Assembly (NCBI GenBank): GCA_951802195.1
Contig: OX637633.1
Span: 806,001 to 870,000 of the forward strand
Origin: Tausonia pullulans
Lineage: Eukaryota > Basidiomycota > Tremellomycetes > Cystofilobasidiales > Mrakiaceae
Length of the DNA stretch: 64,000 bases
Reading direction: 5' to 3'
Shown here: piece by piece, positions 23,212-34,272 of the stretch
How the letters are laid out: each line of letters opens with the position of its first letter
Numbering within the stretch: position 1 is the stretch's first letter
Notes under the pieces: model-generated
What the model was told of the DNA's origin: nothing
Seen by the model: the letters and a program-made list of their open reading frames with translations, nothing else
The model's database searches: none
Translations under genes and position numbers: made by a program

Positions 23212-24250
23212 GTTTTGGCCAGGGGCGGGAAGACAGGTGTGGAGGTTGGAGGGCGTGGCTGGTTGGTCAACGACGCGTCCGTTGACTTTCGACGCGTCGC
23301 GTTCGCTCGCTCGCACCCGCCCGCCCTCTGGGCCACCCTCTCTTGCCACTACTCTTGTTGAATCTTCTCAAACTCTTGAACAAATAATGCATATGGAGCC
23401 TGTCCCTGCCTTTCTCCCGCTTCTTGCTTTGTGATCAGGTTCGATTAGCATGGACCCCTTTACCCAATGAACTGGCCTTGACGACCAAACGTGACCTAGC
23501 TCGCCGCTCTCGAACGAGGGGTAACCCTTTGATCTTTTCCAGCTTCTCCTTCCCCTCTATCCTTCCTCTTGTGAGACTTCCCTCTCCCCAATATCCGAAG
23601 TTTTTGAGTGTGCTGCTGACCTTTCCCTCGCTCTCTTTCAGTTTTAAGACCACAGGATGACAACTCCTCGGAGCAGCGAGATGAGTGGCCTGCTTTGAGT
23701 CATCCCTCTCGGGGGACAGCTTGGCGGGCCGTGATCTCGGGCGGTCGGCTCCACCCATACCTTGTTACCAAAGGGACCGCCCTGGAGTATGGTCTGAACC
23801 CGTCAAAAGAACAGGAAGGATTCTCTCGGTATTACCCCCTATTCCTATCTCTTCCTTCGCCAACTTGGCCCGCACTTTTGCGTGTCCGTCTCTCCTTCCT
23901 ACACCCCCTACCTCTCTGTCTCTATCTCTCCAATTGCCATGTTATGCCCAAATCTCTGTATCGTGTGGAAAGCGAAGAAATAGCCGACTGCTTGAGCCGA
24001 TCTCCTGAAAAATACCGTCTCACATAGACGACCGAGGAGGCAATCCACTCAAAGCTGAAAGTCGTCGCCTCGTCATTTCAGCTCGCATCCCCTGTGAGGG
24101 CTGTTTGCATCTGCTGGTCTATATCTGAAGAGACAAAGGCGGAGTGATGATGCATGACGACGGTCAGGTCGTATTGGGTCACGTCGAGGCGATTCGACGC
24201 GCCTGTCCTCGCTCTCCCTGCCTCTTCAACTCTCAGTAACACCCACCACC
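23212..24250. other. Divergent promoter region MCM10 / BUB2
   Basis: About 1 kb separates two divergently transcribed genes. CT-rich tracts lie near both starts. An 8-bp inverted repeat (GGGCGGTC and GACCGCCC, about 23735-23771) can form a hairpin. The short frames here show no domain. No RNA gene was found. Confidence 0.6.
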
Positions 24251-25864
24251 ATGTCAGCAACATCAGCTCTCTCCCTGGCATCCTCCTCATCAGACACGGC
24301 CTACGACGAGGTTGCCTTTCTACTCGCCAACCCGAACCGGGCGCTATCCCGCAAGAGCAGCGGTCGGCAACGCCCCGTCTCGGAGATTATCGAGGAGAAC
24401 CACCGCAAGTTGCGACGAGGGGTCCTGACAGATGGTATTCCCGAGGTCGGAGTGCCAGGGGTGAGCATAGACTTGGAAAGGCGGGTATGCTTGCATACAA
24501 GAGCATGGATTGACGCAAGGGACAACGATGCGCTCTCAGGCGGGCGGGCGACCAAGTCTTCGTCCGACGATCTGGAAGATTCTGCTCCGGATACCCGAGC
24601 TCTCCTCGGCCCAGTATCTCTCCTTTGTTGCCAAAGGCGACTCGCCTGTCCATGAGAAGAGTGAGTGGAAGCAGCAGCAGCAGAAGGGCGGCAACACAAC
24701 GCGTCTGGCTGGGGAGACACCGACGCGCTCTGACCGTGCCCTCTCTCCTGTCTGTCTGCAGTCACGAATGACGCATTCCGGACACTAGCGACCGACCAGG
24801 ACTTCAAGGACAAGGTCAGCGAGCAGGCACTCGTGCGATTGCTGGACGCCTTTGTTTGGTCGCATGCAGGTTCGTTCCTCCTATCCGTAGCCGTCACTCC
24901 CCTTAATCCTGACATGTCTCCGTTCGCCATCTCTCAGAATCATTCACCTACGTCCAAGGTATGCTTGCGTCGCATTGGTGCGAAATACACAGGAACTGAC
25001 ACCGGTACATCAGGCATGAACGTCCTCGCCGCGCCGTTCCTCTACGTCCTCCCTTCTCAGATTGAGGCCTTCTACTGCTTCTCGCGCTTCATCGAGGAGT
25101 GCTGCCCGCTCTACGTCTCGCCGACGCTCGTTGGAGTACATCGGGGTCTCAAGGTCTGTTCTGGCAACGCCGGAGGAGCTGGGTCCACAGATGGACTGAC
25201 GACCTAGATTTCAGTTGCTTGACCGATGCCTCAAGGCGATCGACCTGGAATTGTACGATTATCTGCGGAGCAAAAATCTCTCTGCCGAGCTCTACGCCTT
25301 CCCTTGTGCGCCTGTCTCTGTCTCCTTTTACAATATCTTCCGTTTTCAAGCTGATCTTCCATACTCACCGAACAGCCGTCCTCACCCTCTGCGCCTGTAC
25401 ACCACCGTGCGTATCTCCCCCTCTTCATCCCCCTTCCCCTCCATCCCTCCTCTCTGAAAGCCCGCCGCGTCCTCCCCCTCCCAAACCAACCAACATAGAC
25501 TCGACGAAGTTATCATCCTCTGGGACTTCCTTCTCGCCTACGGCGTCCACCTCAACATTCTTTGCGTCATCGCCCAACTCCTCCAGATGCGTGTCGAGGT
25601 GCTCGAGTCGCCTTCGTACGTGTTTCTCCTTCTCCCCCCCCCCCCGCCCCGCGCGCCTTCCCTCTCCCCATCCCCCCTCCCTCATCCAAGCTGACGCCTT
25701 TTGGCCGGGACGATGGGGTCGGGGGGATGAAAACCAGACCCATGAAGCTCCTACGGCAGTTCCCCCCGCTGAAATCGAGGCAGATCATCGCGCTCACGGT
25801 GTTGCTGATTAGGGATCTCCCGGAGGAGCTGTACGCTGAGTTGGTGGCGCATCCGAGAGAATAG
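24251..25864 (+). CDS. BUB2: Bub2-type TBC-domain GAP, mitotic exit checkpoint
   Basis: Bub2, with Bfa1/Byr4, stimulates GTP hydrolysis by the Tem1/Spg1 GTPase at spindle poles and delays mitotic exit or septation. The protein begins MSATSALSLASSSSDT. A TBC fold follows: LRRGVLTDGIPE, VWKILLRIPELSSAQYLSFV, then VTNDAFRTLATDQ with the arginine finger. Next comes ESFTYVQGMNVLAAPFLYV with the glutamine finger (YVQGM). Both catalytic fingers are intact. The rest has FCFSRFIEECCPLYVSPTL-like, LLDRCLKAIDLELYDYLRSK and ILWDFLLAYGVHLNILCVIA blocks and ends LPEELYAELVAHPRE. Introns are short with consensus sites; one splits the codon after YVQ. The start is the first ATG after a CACC context. The short, TBC-only layout fits Bub2/Cdc16 better than other TBC proteins. 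Confidence 0.9.
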
Positions 25865-26339
25865 AAAAGGGAGAGACGGAGGGGAAAGAGGCTTAGATGG
25901 GGTACCCCAGAGAAGGAGAGAGGGAGGGAGGGAGGGAGGGAGACAGACAGACAGAGAGGAAGAGGACGTTGTCATGATGCCACGATTGGATTCGATTGAT
26001 ACCCTGGTTCAGGCTGTTCTTCTAATGGAAAGCATGTTGGATCTTTGCCAGGATTCTTCTCGCCGGCACTCTCGCTGGGACGGGAAAAGATGCATCCATG
26101 CATGGAGAAAACGATGGGCCCAAAAGAGATAAAAGAAACAAACCTCCCTCTGCGACGATCCAACGAGAGTATGAGGGTCTGAGCGAGAGTCAGCGAAGCG
26201 AGATCTAAGGGAGAGGTATGAAACCAGACGTCAGTTCCAGATGGTGGCGTCTCCTGGGCGATCGACGACGCACGTGGACGTAAAAGCAAGAGCGTGTCAA
26301 GAGCACGGAAGAAGATGGGGTTGAGAAGAATCTCAGAGC
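25865..26339. other. Convergent 3' regions, simple repeats
   Basis: This space between two convergent genes contains a (GGGA)n/(CAGA)n purine tract at about 25914-25961. No coding exon is supported. Confidence 0.65.
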
Positions 26340-27699
26340 CTAGCCACCAAAGTTGTCAACGCTTCGTGCGTTTCCTATCGCCAAAGAATGGACAGACTCG
26401 CTGCATCCACCAAGCTGGCGAGAAACGCCCTCATCCGCCAAACACAGCGCAACCTGGTTCCCCCGGACGACCTCCACCCCCCTCTGAATCGACGCATGCA
26501 GCTGAGCGATACATGAGGCCAGAGCGACCGGGCTTGAGGAGTTCCTCTCAAAGTTGAGGTCGATACTCTCGCCGTCAAGTCGAATGCCTTTGAGGCGAGG
26601 GAAAGCGAGTGGATCGGAGAGCTTGGGAACTTCGAACCAGCGGCCGACAGTGGCGTAGGCGTGAGCTGTTGACGTTGGGAACAACGCGCGAGGAGGAAGG
26701 ACGAAGACGATCGACTTGAGGCAGGCGTGTCGGCCGGAGGAAAGGACCCGCTGGAGGGGTCCGTCGGCCTCGAGGGTGAGATGCTCGAGCTTGGGGCAGA
26801 GCTGCAGGAGCGCCGAGGGGATAAAGGATGCTGCGGCTCGGAGTTTGAGGGAGACAAGGGTTGGGGCGAGGCTGGTGAGCAGGTGAGGGATAGGGCTTGA
26901 TGCTCGCGGGATAGCGGAGCCGTGGGTGACGACTTGGGTGAGGTCGAGGTGAGTGAGAGGAAGGCCGGTGATGGATGGGAGGAGCGCCCATATGAAGTCG
27001 GTCGACTCAAAGGTGATTCGGAGCGATCTGGCGGTGGCGGCGGGGAGGACGTTGACAGCTGCTGCTGCGATCACCCTCGCCTTGGTGCTGCCAGCGAGAT
27101 GGAAGCTTCTCGCCGAGGGATAGAGCTGGCCGCTCTGAACCGGGTGGCCATCGTCATGCCACACCTCGACGGGGGCATGATCAACGTTCGGGAAGCAAAC
27201 CTGGTGGGGCTCGAGCTTCTCGAGGAGGAGGGTGATCGTCTGGCTCCAAGAGTTAGGGTTTGGAATTACACAAACAAGCCTAAGAAGCGATGGGTCCTCG
27301 TAGAAGGACCGGACGAGTCGGCCCACGCACAGAGGGGAGAGCTCAGGTATCTCGGAGTATAGAATGGGACGGGAGATGTCCTGAGAGATGATGAAGGTGG
27401 GTGAGCCTGGTGAGCTATTACGTATTCCACTTATACATCTAAGGAGAGACTTGCCCTCCACGCCCAGCAAACGAGAGCCGCACTGCAGAGTGTCTCCATT
27501 GATGGGCCCCTGATAGGGTGCTCTCCGAGCATGGTGGACCTTTCCGTCGTCGCAAGGAGCACGAGACGAACGACGTCGAGGTTGTGACCTAGTTGCGTAG
27601 CGGCGGTCTTCAGCTGGGGCCTGTGGATACGCACTCGTCAGCTGAGATCTCAGTAGGGGTTCAGGACAGAAGGATGTACGAGAGGATGGAGGTGGACAT
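26340..27699 (-). CDS. F-box/LRR-like protein (414 aa)
   Basis: The three-exon model is 27680-27699, 27437-27620 and 26340-27380. It totals 1245 nt in frame, with consensus GT/AG sites. The N-terminal part (HNLDVVRLVLLATTERSTML, then ALVCWAWRASLSLD) has the look of an F-box helix set, where ALVCW-R is typical, but it is not a clear match. The larger C-terminal part shows leucine-rich repeat rhythm (LTHLDLTQVVTHG, LAPTLVSLKLRAAAS, LCPKLEHLTLEADGPL, RLKGIRLDGESIDL). Proteins of this layout are abundant in basidiomycetes and are presumed substrate receptors for SCF ubiquitin ligases. That role is an inference. The first exon is only 20 nt and its ATG is inferred. Confidence 0.75.
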
Positions 27700-28502
27700 G
27701 ACAGCCTGGAGGCTGGGTCAGTGGAGGAGCAAGGAGAGGGGAGCAGCGAGCTGACAGGAGCAGATGGGCGTTAGTGGCAACAAAGGAGACTGGTTGGGGT
27801 GCGCGTTGCAGGGTCCGATCCGCCCGCAAGGCCCTGACCGATCCTGTACCTCTTGATCTCCGGACGGGGCGTCTATCCAGCGCTAAGCTGTGGCGTGAGC
27901 CACATGGTCGCCCACGCTACACGAGGGGCGGCTGCGAAACCAAGAGGCGGAAAGGAGACGGGGCGTGGGCTCGATTGACTGGCGATGGCTGTTGCGCGAC
28001 CTGTCAGGGACGCCCGCCCTTTGTCTCCGACCATCCGAGACTCTCAGCCAGGATGACGATGCCGCCGACGAGAGCGGAGGACGGGCTGCTGTCGTCCGAA
28101 ATGAGGGAGCGGCTCCGGGTGGTCGGCCGACGTGCCGCCTAAAGCCGATCTGGTGGCGGGGGGGACGACGGAGGATCACAAGCCGGGGACACTGCGGCGT
28201 AAGACGGCCGCTGAGGCTCCCACCCGAGGAAGAGACGAGCGGTCCATATGAACGGCTCTCGGAGATGGAGGAGCGGGCATCGTCCTCTCCGGGCTCCGCA
28301 GCGCCGCCGTGGGTCTCACCTGCCGTCCGTACCCCGGCGTTGTTGTTTGCTGGCGGGCGACAGACAACCCCAGAGGAAACACCGAGGGCGGGCCTCCTCG
28401 TCTCTCCCCGCTCAACCATCACCTCATTCCGTCGTCTCTCTTCTCTTCATCCCCATCCTCCCTTCCGTCCTCCCACCCTCTCATCCTCAAAAGTCTAGCA
28501 TC
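27700..28502. other. Divergent promoter region, LRR gene / malate dehydrogenase
   Basis: These 803 bp carry long frames on both strands because of high GC, but none shows a domain or splice structure. Bases 28400-28500 are strongly CT-rich and directly precede the malate dehydrogenase ATG, as in a highly expressed fungal core promoter. Confidence 0.6.
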
Positions 28503-30473
28503 ATGGTCAAGGCCGTCGTCATTGGAGCCGGTCAGTCTCGGCTGTCCTTTCCCACGGCCCCCGCCAGGGTGGCTCGGCGACGGCGAGGGAGGACTCGCGC
28601 CGCCGCCAGCTCCGTGCGCGATGGGTCTCTTTGGGCTGGGGTTGCGCTTTGCTCGCGTTCTTCTCGATGGGGTCGCTGACACGCGTTGTCGCCGGCGCTC
28701 TCTGCCAGCTGGAGGAATCGGCCAGCCGCTCTCGCTCCTCCTCAAGACCAACCCTCTTGTCACCTCTGTGCGTGGTGATGGAGAGAGGCAGACCCTTCGC
28801 TGGCATCGGCGCCGGTTCCTCCGCCCTGTCTGCCCCACTGCGACTGACGGACGCTGCCGCCGGCTTCTACGCGCATCCCCGCCCTCCCTCCCTTTCTCGC
28901 CTTCCCCTGCCGCCCGCTCTGGCTTTCCGTTCCACTCAAGCTCTCTCTCTACGATGTCGTCGCCGCCCCTGGAGTGAGTTCTCGGCCCGGCCCACGGCCT
29001 GCGTTGGGGGGAGAATCCCGTGGGAATCAAGGGTGCTGACCGATAGCCCTACTTCTCCCCGTCGTCTCTGCCCCATGCAGGTCGCGACCGATCTCTCCCA
29101 CATCGACACCCCTGCCCAGGTCTCGGGCTACCTCCCCCCTGACGGTCTCCCCCACGCCCTTAAGGACGCCGAGATCGTCGTGATCCCCGCTGGTGCGTCG
29201 TGCATGCTTGATTCCAGCACGCGTCTCGTCTGATATGCGATGTCCTGACCCATCGTCCCATCTTCGCTGATCATCCCATTTCTCCCATGTTCATTCCGTC
29301 CTCTAGGTGTCCCTCGCAAGCCCGGCATGGTGAGTAGCCCGTTCTCGAGGACGTCCTCAAAGCGCTCGACTGACCCCTGCCCCCCCCCCCACCCCCCCTC
29401 CCCCCTTTCCTTCGCTCCAGACCCGCGACGACCTCTTCAAGATCAACGCCGGCATCTGCCGTGATCTCGCCAAGGGCATCACTGAGCACTGCCCGAAGGC
29501 CTTTGTCCTCGTCATCTCCAACCCCGTCAACTCGACTGTCCCCGTCTTTGCCGAGGTGTTCAAGGCTGCTGGCACCTACGACCCTAAGAAGTACGTCGTT
29601 CTTCCTCCGGTTGAGTTCGGAGACTCGGGCCGAGCGGCGGACGCTGGCGGGCGCGCGTGACAATGGGACTAGAATGAAAGAGGAGCTAAACTGATCCCGG
29701 CTCGTGTTCTCGATCATCCATCTTGCCCTCTTACTCCAGGCTCTTCGGTGTCACCACCCTCGACGTCGTTCGCTCGTCAACCTTTGTTTCCCTCGTCTCG
29801 GGCGTCCCCGCCAAGGCTGCCGAGTGTCAGTCTGGTTCGCGGACAGCTGCGCAAACCATTGTACTGGGCTGACAGACGCCCGTGCTTCATCCAGACACCA
29901 TCCCCGTCATCGGCGGCCACTCCGGCGTCACGATCGTTCCCCTCCTCTCCCAGTCCAAGCCCGCTCTTCCCAAGGAGATCCTCGACGACAAGACCAAGAT
30001 TGACGAGCTCGTCAACCGCATCCAGTTCGGTGGTGACGGTTCGTCCCTGTCGCTCCCCTACTCTGGCCGTGTGATCGTCGTTCTTACTTCCATGACCCAA
30101 TCTCGCAGAGGTCGTCAAGGCCAAGGCCGGCACCGGATCCGCCACCCTCTCCATGGCCTACGCCGGAGCCAAGTTCGCCGAGCTTGTCATTCGCGCCGCT
30201 CAGGGTGAGACCGGCCTTGTCTCGCCCTCCTTTGTCGCCCTCGAGGCCGACAAGTCTGGCGGAGCCGAGATCACCAAGGCCCTCGGTGGCAAGGAGCTCG
30301 AGTTCTTCTCGGCCCGCGTTCAGCTTGGCAAGAGCGGTGTCGAGAAGATCCTCCCCATCGGCGAGGTCTCTGCCGCTGAGCAGAAGATGATTGAGGTCGC
30401 CGTCCCTGAGCTCGAGGGCAACATCGCCAAGGGTGTCGCCTTCATCAAGGATGCTGCCGAGCCCAAGCTCTAG
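28503..30473 (+). CDS. NAD-dependent malate dehydrogenase
   Basis: This enzyme interconverts malate and oxaloacetate with NAD. Exon 1 (28503-28530) is only 28 nt; with exon 2 it gives the dinucleotide-binding start [20 protein letters not shown]. Then come [25 protein letters not shown] with the substrate arginines, [26 protein letters not shown], the proton-relay part [12 protein letters not shown], and [14 protein letters not shown] with the catalytic His. It belongs to the mitochondrial-type MDH family but has no presequence, so it is cytosolic or peroxisomal. The protein ends AAEPKL, and PKL is a possible variant PTS1 peroxisomal signal. At least seven short introns are used. The CT-rich leader suggests strong expression. 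The enzyme assignment is certain; the location is open. Confidence 0.95.
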
Positions 30474-30957
30474 ATAAAGATTTCAAAGATCTCTTTCGCT
30501 TTCCCTGCTCCTCCTCCCCTTTTAGTTCGGTCTCTTGTGTGGTTCCTCCCCCCCCCCATGTATGTCTTTGAAAGCGAATGGCTTTGTGCGAGTGAAGACT
30601 CGTTGCGAGACAGCATGAACAAGCGGCGCGCGTCAGCGAGGACGAGGTGTGAGGTATTGAGCTGCCCGCGCTCTGCCTAACCATCACCCAAACGCGCGCT
30701 CCCGCCCTTGCTCTCACCGGCCACGCCCCGGCTTTCCCCCCTCTCCCTTCGGCCTAGAGCCGACCTGTTCCCCTTCTCCGGCGACGACGCTCTAATCCTA
30801 GTAGACGACCTCAAGACTTTCTCCGCCTGCCCCTCGTTGCACATCGCTTGCCCGCCTCTCGTTCTATCAACTCCCGAAACACCTCGCTCAACCTCCCTTC
30901 TTCTCCACGGCCGGCCATTCCACGCGCCTGTTGTCACGATCTCCTCCTCAATTCACC
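30474..30957. other. Spacer between malate dehydrogenase and phosphatase genes
   Basis: These 484 bp hold the malate dehydrogenase 3' UTR and a CT-rich leader for the phosphatase gene. No gene is seen. Confidence 0.6.
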
Positions 30958-32773
30958 ATGCATCCCGAACCCATCACTTCGACCGACCCCATCATCTCCC
31001 ACCTTCTCAAGTGCAAGGTGCGCGCCCGCTTCCCTCCCCTCCTCAGCAACCCCGCGCACGCGAGCTCTCTCTTTCTTCCAGGTCAGGGCCTGACGCTCTC
31101 TTCTCGTCTCTCCCAGCACCTCCCCGAACATCGGATCCTTGCCCTCTGCGCCCGCGTTCGCTCGATCCTCATCGAGGAGTCGAACGTCCAGCCGGTCTCG
31201 AGCCCAGTGACTGTCTGCGGTGACATTCACGGCCAGTTCTGGGACGTCGTCGAGTTGCTGAGGAAGGGAGGGATGGTCCCTGGGACGAGCTATGTGTTCA
31301 TGGGTGCGTTTGAACGCTTGGGAAGAAGGGAGAGGAAGGGTGGTGAGCGCGTGGGACGCGGCTGGGGGGAAAGAGGGGAGGTGGGGGGGACTCGGGAACA
31401 AGGTCAACTCCCGGGCTCTCGTTGCTGACGTGCCTCTGCACTTGCTTCCTGTCTCTCCACTCAACAGGTGACTTTGTCGACCGAGGCCTCTAGTGCGTTT
31501 CTCTCCTTGCTCGATGAGCAGACGAGCGAGTGCTCGCGCGACTCGAGTCGGATCGCCGTATCGGTCGCGCTGACGCTCTTCTTTCTTGCCCGCTCCCGTC
31601 TCCATATAGCTCTCTGGAGACACTCAGTCTGCTCTTGGCGCTCAAGGCGACGTCAGTGCTCTCTTCTGGCTTCTATCAGCCTCGTTGCTCTCTCGCGATT
31701 GTCTCGTGGGCCGTTGACGGCCAGAAGCGATATGGAACCCTCTCCAGAGAGCATGCTGACGCATGCATGGTTGCTTCTCTGATGACGACCACAGATACCC
31801 GGATAAGATCACCCTCCTGAGAGGCAACCACGAGTCACGACAGATCACTCAGGTCAGGCCATGTCTGTCTGTCGCTAGAGCGTGCCTAAGGGAGTCGGTC
31901 GACGCGTCGGACGTCGTCCTACACCTGGCGCGATCCGTGCCTGCCTCAGACTGACGGCATGCGTTCTCCGTCCCCTTAGGTCTATGGCTTCTACGACGAG
32001 TGCCAGCAGAAGTACGGCAACTCATCGGTCTGGAAGGCGTGCTGCCAGGTCTTCGACCACCTCCCACTAGGCGCTGTCAGTCGAAGTGTCGCTTCTCACC
32101 TCGCCCTCGTCCTCCCTCTTGCTTACGCCCTCCATCCCGAACAGCTCATTGACGGCACTGTCCTCTGCGTCCACGGCGGACTTTCGCCAGATATCCGAAC
32201 GATCGACCAGATCCGAACGATCGCCCGCGCTCAGGAGATCCCCCACGAGGGCGCGTTCTGCGACATCATGTGGAGCGACCCGGACGACGTCGAAACGTGG
32301 GCTGTCAGTCCTCGAGGAGCTGGGTGGCTCTTCGGGGCAAGGGTCACGAATGAGGTGTGTTTTGGGGCGAGAGGCCTGAAAGCATTGTCAAATTGGGGAA
32401 GGCTGACTGGAGCGGGGGGGCTACTCAGTTCAATCACCTCAACGACCTCTCCCTGATAGCACGAGCGCATCAGCTCGTCCAGGAGGGCTACAAGCATATG
32501 TTTGACGGCGCCCTCGTTACCGTTTGGTCTGCACCAAAGTCCATCCCCTTTTTCCCCTTCTCACTCCCCCTCTCCTGCTCAGTCCAGCTGATCTCGCCCT
32601 TTTACGCATACAGTTACTGCTACCGATGCGGCAACCTCGCGTCCATCATGGAAGTCGGCGACGGCGGCAAGACCGAGTTCAAGACGTTCGAGGCCGCCCC
32701 GGAGAACGAGACGGACGAGCGGAACCCGGCGAGTCGGAGGGGCGGGCAAGGGGCTGGGGCGTACTTTGTGTGA
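30958..32773 (+). CDS. SIT4: Sit4/PP6-type Ser/Thr protein phosphatase catalytic subunit
   Basis: This is a PPP-family metallophosphatase. Sit4/PP6 acts in TOR signalling, G1 progression and tRNA modification. Exon 1 (30958-31017) joins [20 protein letters not shown]. Metal and catalytic motifs are complete: [52 protein letters not shown], and the distal histidine in [34 protein letters not shown] and FNHLNDL are closer to Sit4/PP6 than to PP2A or PP4, which is why I chose that member. Small introns interrupt FMG/DFVDRG and the codon of Y in GLY. The C-terminus reads GAGAYFV, whereas PP2A/PP4/PP6 subunits almost always end YFL, with the terminal Leu carboxymethylated. Confidence 0.9.
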
Positions 32774-33109
32774 TCTGTGGAGGTTGTATGCACCTTTGTA
32801 TTGTGTATGTGAGAGTGGCTGGGTGGCGCAGTGATCCGGGAGAGGACTAGAATCAAGCGTGGCCTTGACAAGAACCTAGAACGAGGGCAAGGCTGCGGGG
32901 TCGCTGAAGATCACCGCCAGAACCTGGGCTAGTCCATGGATCATGACGGCTTGGTTCGGTTGAAGTGTGGGACCTGTAACGAGCATAGAGGGTGGCAAGC
33001 GAGGAGGCAGCGATCTTTCCCCTCGTCGATTCTCTCTAGGCGCCGCCCATCAGTTCACCTCCCCTCTGTTCCTCCCTTCCTCTCTTCTTCCTTGAATGAC
33101 CCACTAGCT
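32774..33109. other. 3' flank, no gene
   Basis: This is the downstream region of the phosphatase gene. A CT-rich stretch at 33010-33100 is of unclear origin. Confidence 0.5.
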
Positions 33110-33856
33110 TTAGCTTGCACTATATAACTTATCTTCTGCGTGGGTTAAGCACGAGACAAGTCTAGAGCGGATGCTGTCCGGCACCGCACCCGGATCGACC
33201 TCCTCATCTGACGCCTTTGTTCTTGCCTTTCCCAAGCCAGCCTCATCGGTCACGACGTCGTCCGCTCAAACCCCTGGGATTCAAATAGTATGCCTTCCAG
33301 GAGGTCAAACAAGAAGAAAATTCTCCCCCGCAAGGCCCCACCTCAAATTAAGCACGCTTCGCAACGCCAACCTTGTCTGTAAAGCCGGGAGAGTGAGAAA
33401 GACCGGCGTCGTCCATAGTCGTTTCCTCCTCCTCCTCCTCCTCCTCCTCCTCCTCCTCCTCCTCCTCTTCTTCCACATTCTGTATTATTTGGTCGACTGC
33501 CTCCAAGTATGTCGCTCGTCTCCTCCCAGCCACACCAGTATACTTGTCAACAAGTCGGCGGCTCAGCGCCTCGTCCCGTGGCACTCTCTGCCTTTGCGCG
33601 GACCCGACACTAATCGAGCTCATGAAGCGGGTCCCTAGCTCTTTCAAGAACGCCACCAATCCCCTGGCCGAAAATCTCGGAGGTCTGGTCTGCTTCCCGG
33701 ATTTCGAAACTGCCCGAATGAATTAGGGGCTCTAAGGTGAACGAACATCCCATGGAAACCGAAACGCTCCAGCCCTGGCGCCTCGATCCTCCATCTCGCC
33801 CGCCTCGGCAGAGCGAAACCTGTCTCGTCTGGCCTGGTCGACCCGCTGTTATCCAT
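33110..33856 (-). CDS. Tentative acidic protein with a poly-Glu run
   Basis: No family is recognised. Coding-like sequence on the minus strand includes LDPMDNSGSTRPDETGFALP and RWRIEAPGLERFGFHG. A donor GTTCGT and an acceptor GGCCAG then lead in frame to LVAFLKELGTRFMSSISVG, KYTGVAGRRRATYLEAVDQI and about 16 consecutive Glu. After a second intron the likely end is VVTDEAGLGKARTKASDEEV followed by SRLVSCLTHAEDKLYSAS and TAA at 33110-33112. An alternative splice into the other frame gives FEIREADQTSEIFGQGIGGV and a stop at 33610. The start is uncertain; coding-like sequence extends up to about 33960. It could also be a chance run of open frames in GC-rich DNA. Confidence 0.35.
33421..33472. repeat. 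(TCC)n / (GAG)n trinucleotide run
   Basis: About 16 almost perfect CTC/TCC triplets are present. On the minus strand they read GAG/GAA and would encode poly-Glu in the tentative acidic protein. The plus strand would read poly-Leu. Confidence 0.9.
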
Positions 33857-34272
33857 GGGGTCCAGCTCGTCGCCTTGGGTACGCTCAACCACCTTCCCAC
33901 CCAGCGCACCGCGCTCTCCAAACTCAACATCATCGTCCTTCTCCCCTGGTTGAGGCAGGGTGGGGAGTCTCGTGCGCGATGGTGATCGCTTCCTTCCACT
34001 GTTCTCCCCTAGCCGGTGGGTCCAACCCACGATGAGCCTGGCCCACAGGCCGGACTATGGTTTCCCCCCAGCAGTTGAATGATATCGCATGCCTCTCCCT
34101 TCTTCCGCAATCGAAGCATAAGAACTTAACGCCTGGAGCCTGATTTTCTCTTTCTCTTTTTTCTCCTTCTTTCTCTTTTTCTTGTGGTCTCAGTGCTACG
34201 ACAAACCATGTCTCCTGACGATCCTATCCTTCCACATGCAAATGGGCCCATGAGATAATAAAAGGAAGCAAC
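33857..34272. other. Spacer, possible leader of the acidic gene
   Basis: The first about 100 bp still look coding on the minus strand. The stretch 34147-34196 is a nearly pure T/C run. It lies just beyond the UTP10 stop codon. No independent gene is seen. Confidence 0.5.

Noticed and set aside
23735-23771. GC-rich hairpin between MCM10 and BUB2 as a possible RNA gene
   Set aside because: A single 8-bp stem with no promoter boxes is expected by chance in GC-rich DNA.
27883-28498. Overlapping long frames on both strands before malate dehydrogenase
   Set aside because: Both are explained by high GC (few stop codons). Neither has a domain or introns like the neighbours.
33171-33638. Plus-strand frame with a Leu-rich hydrophobic run that looks like a TM helix
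   Set aside because: The hydrophobic run is only the CTC/TCC repeat. The rest has no signal or domain, and the opposite strand has better coding character.
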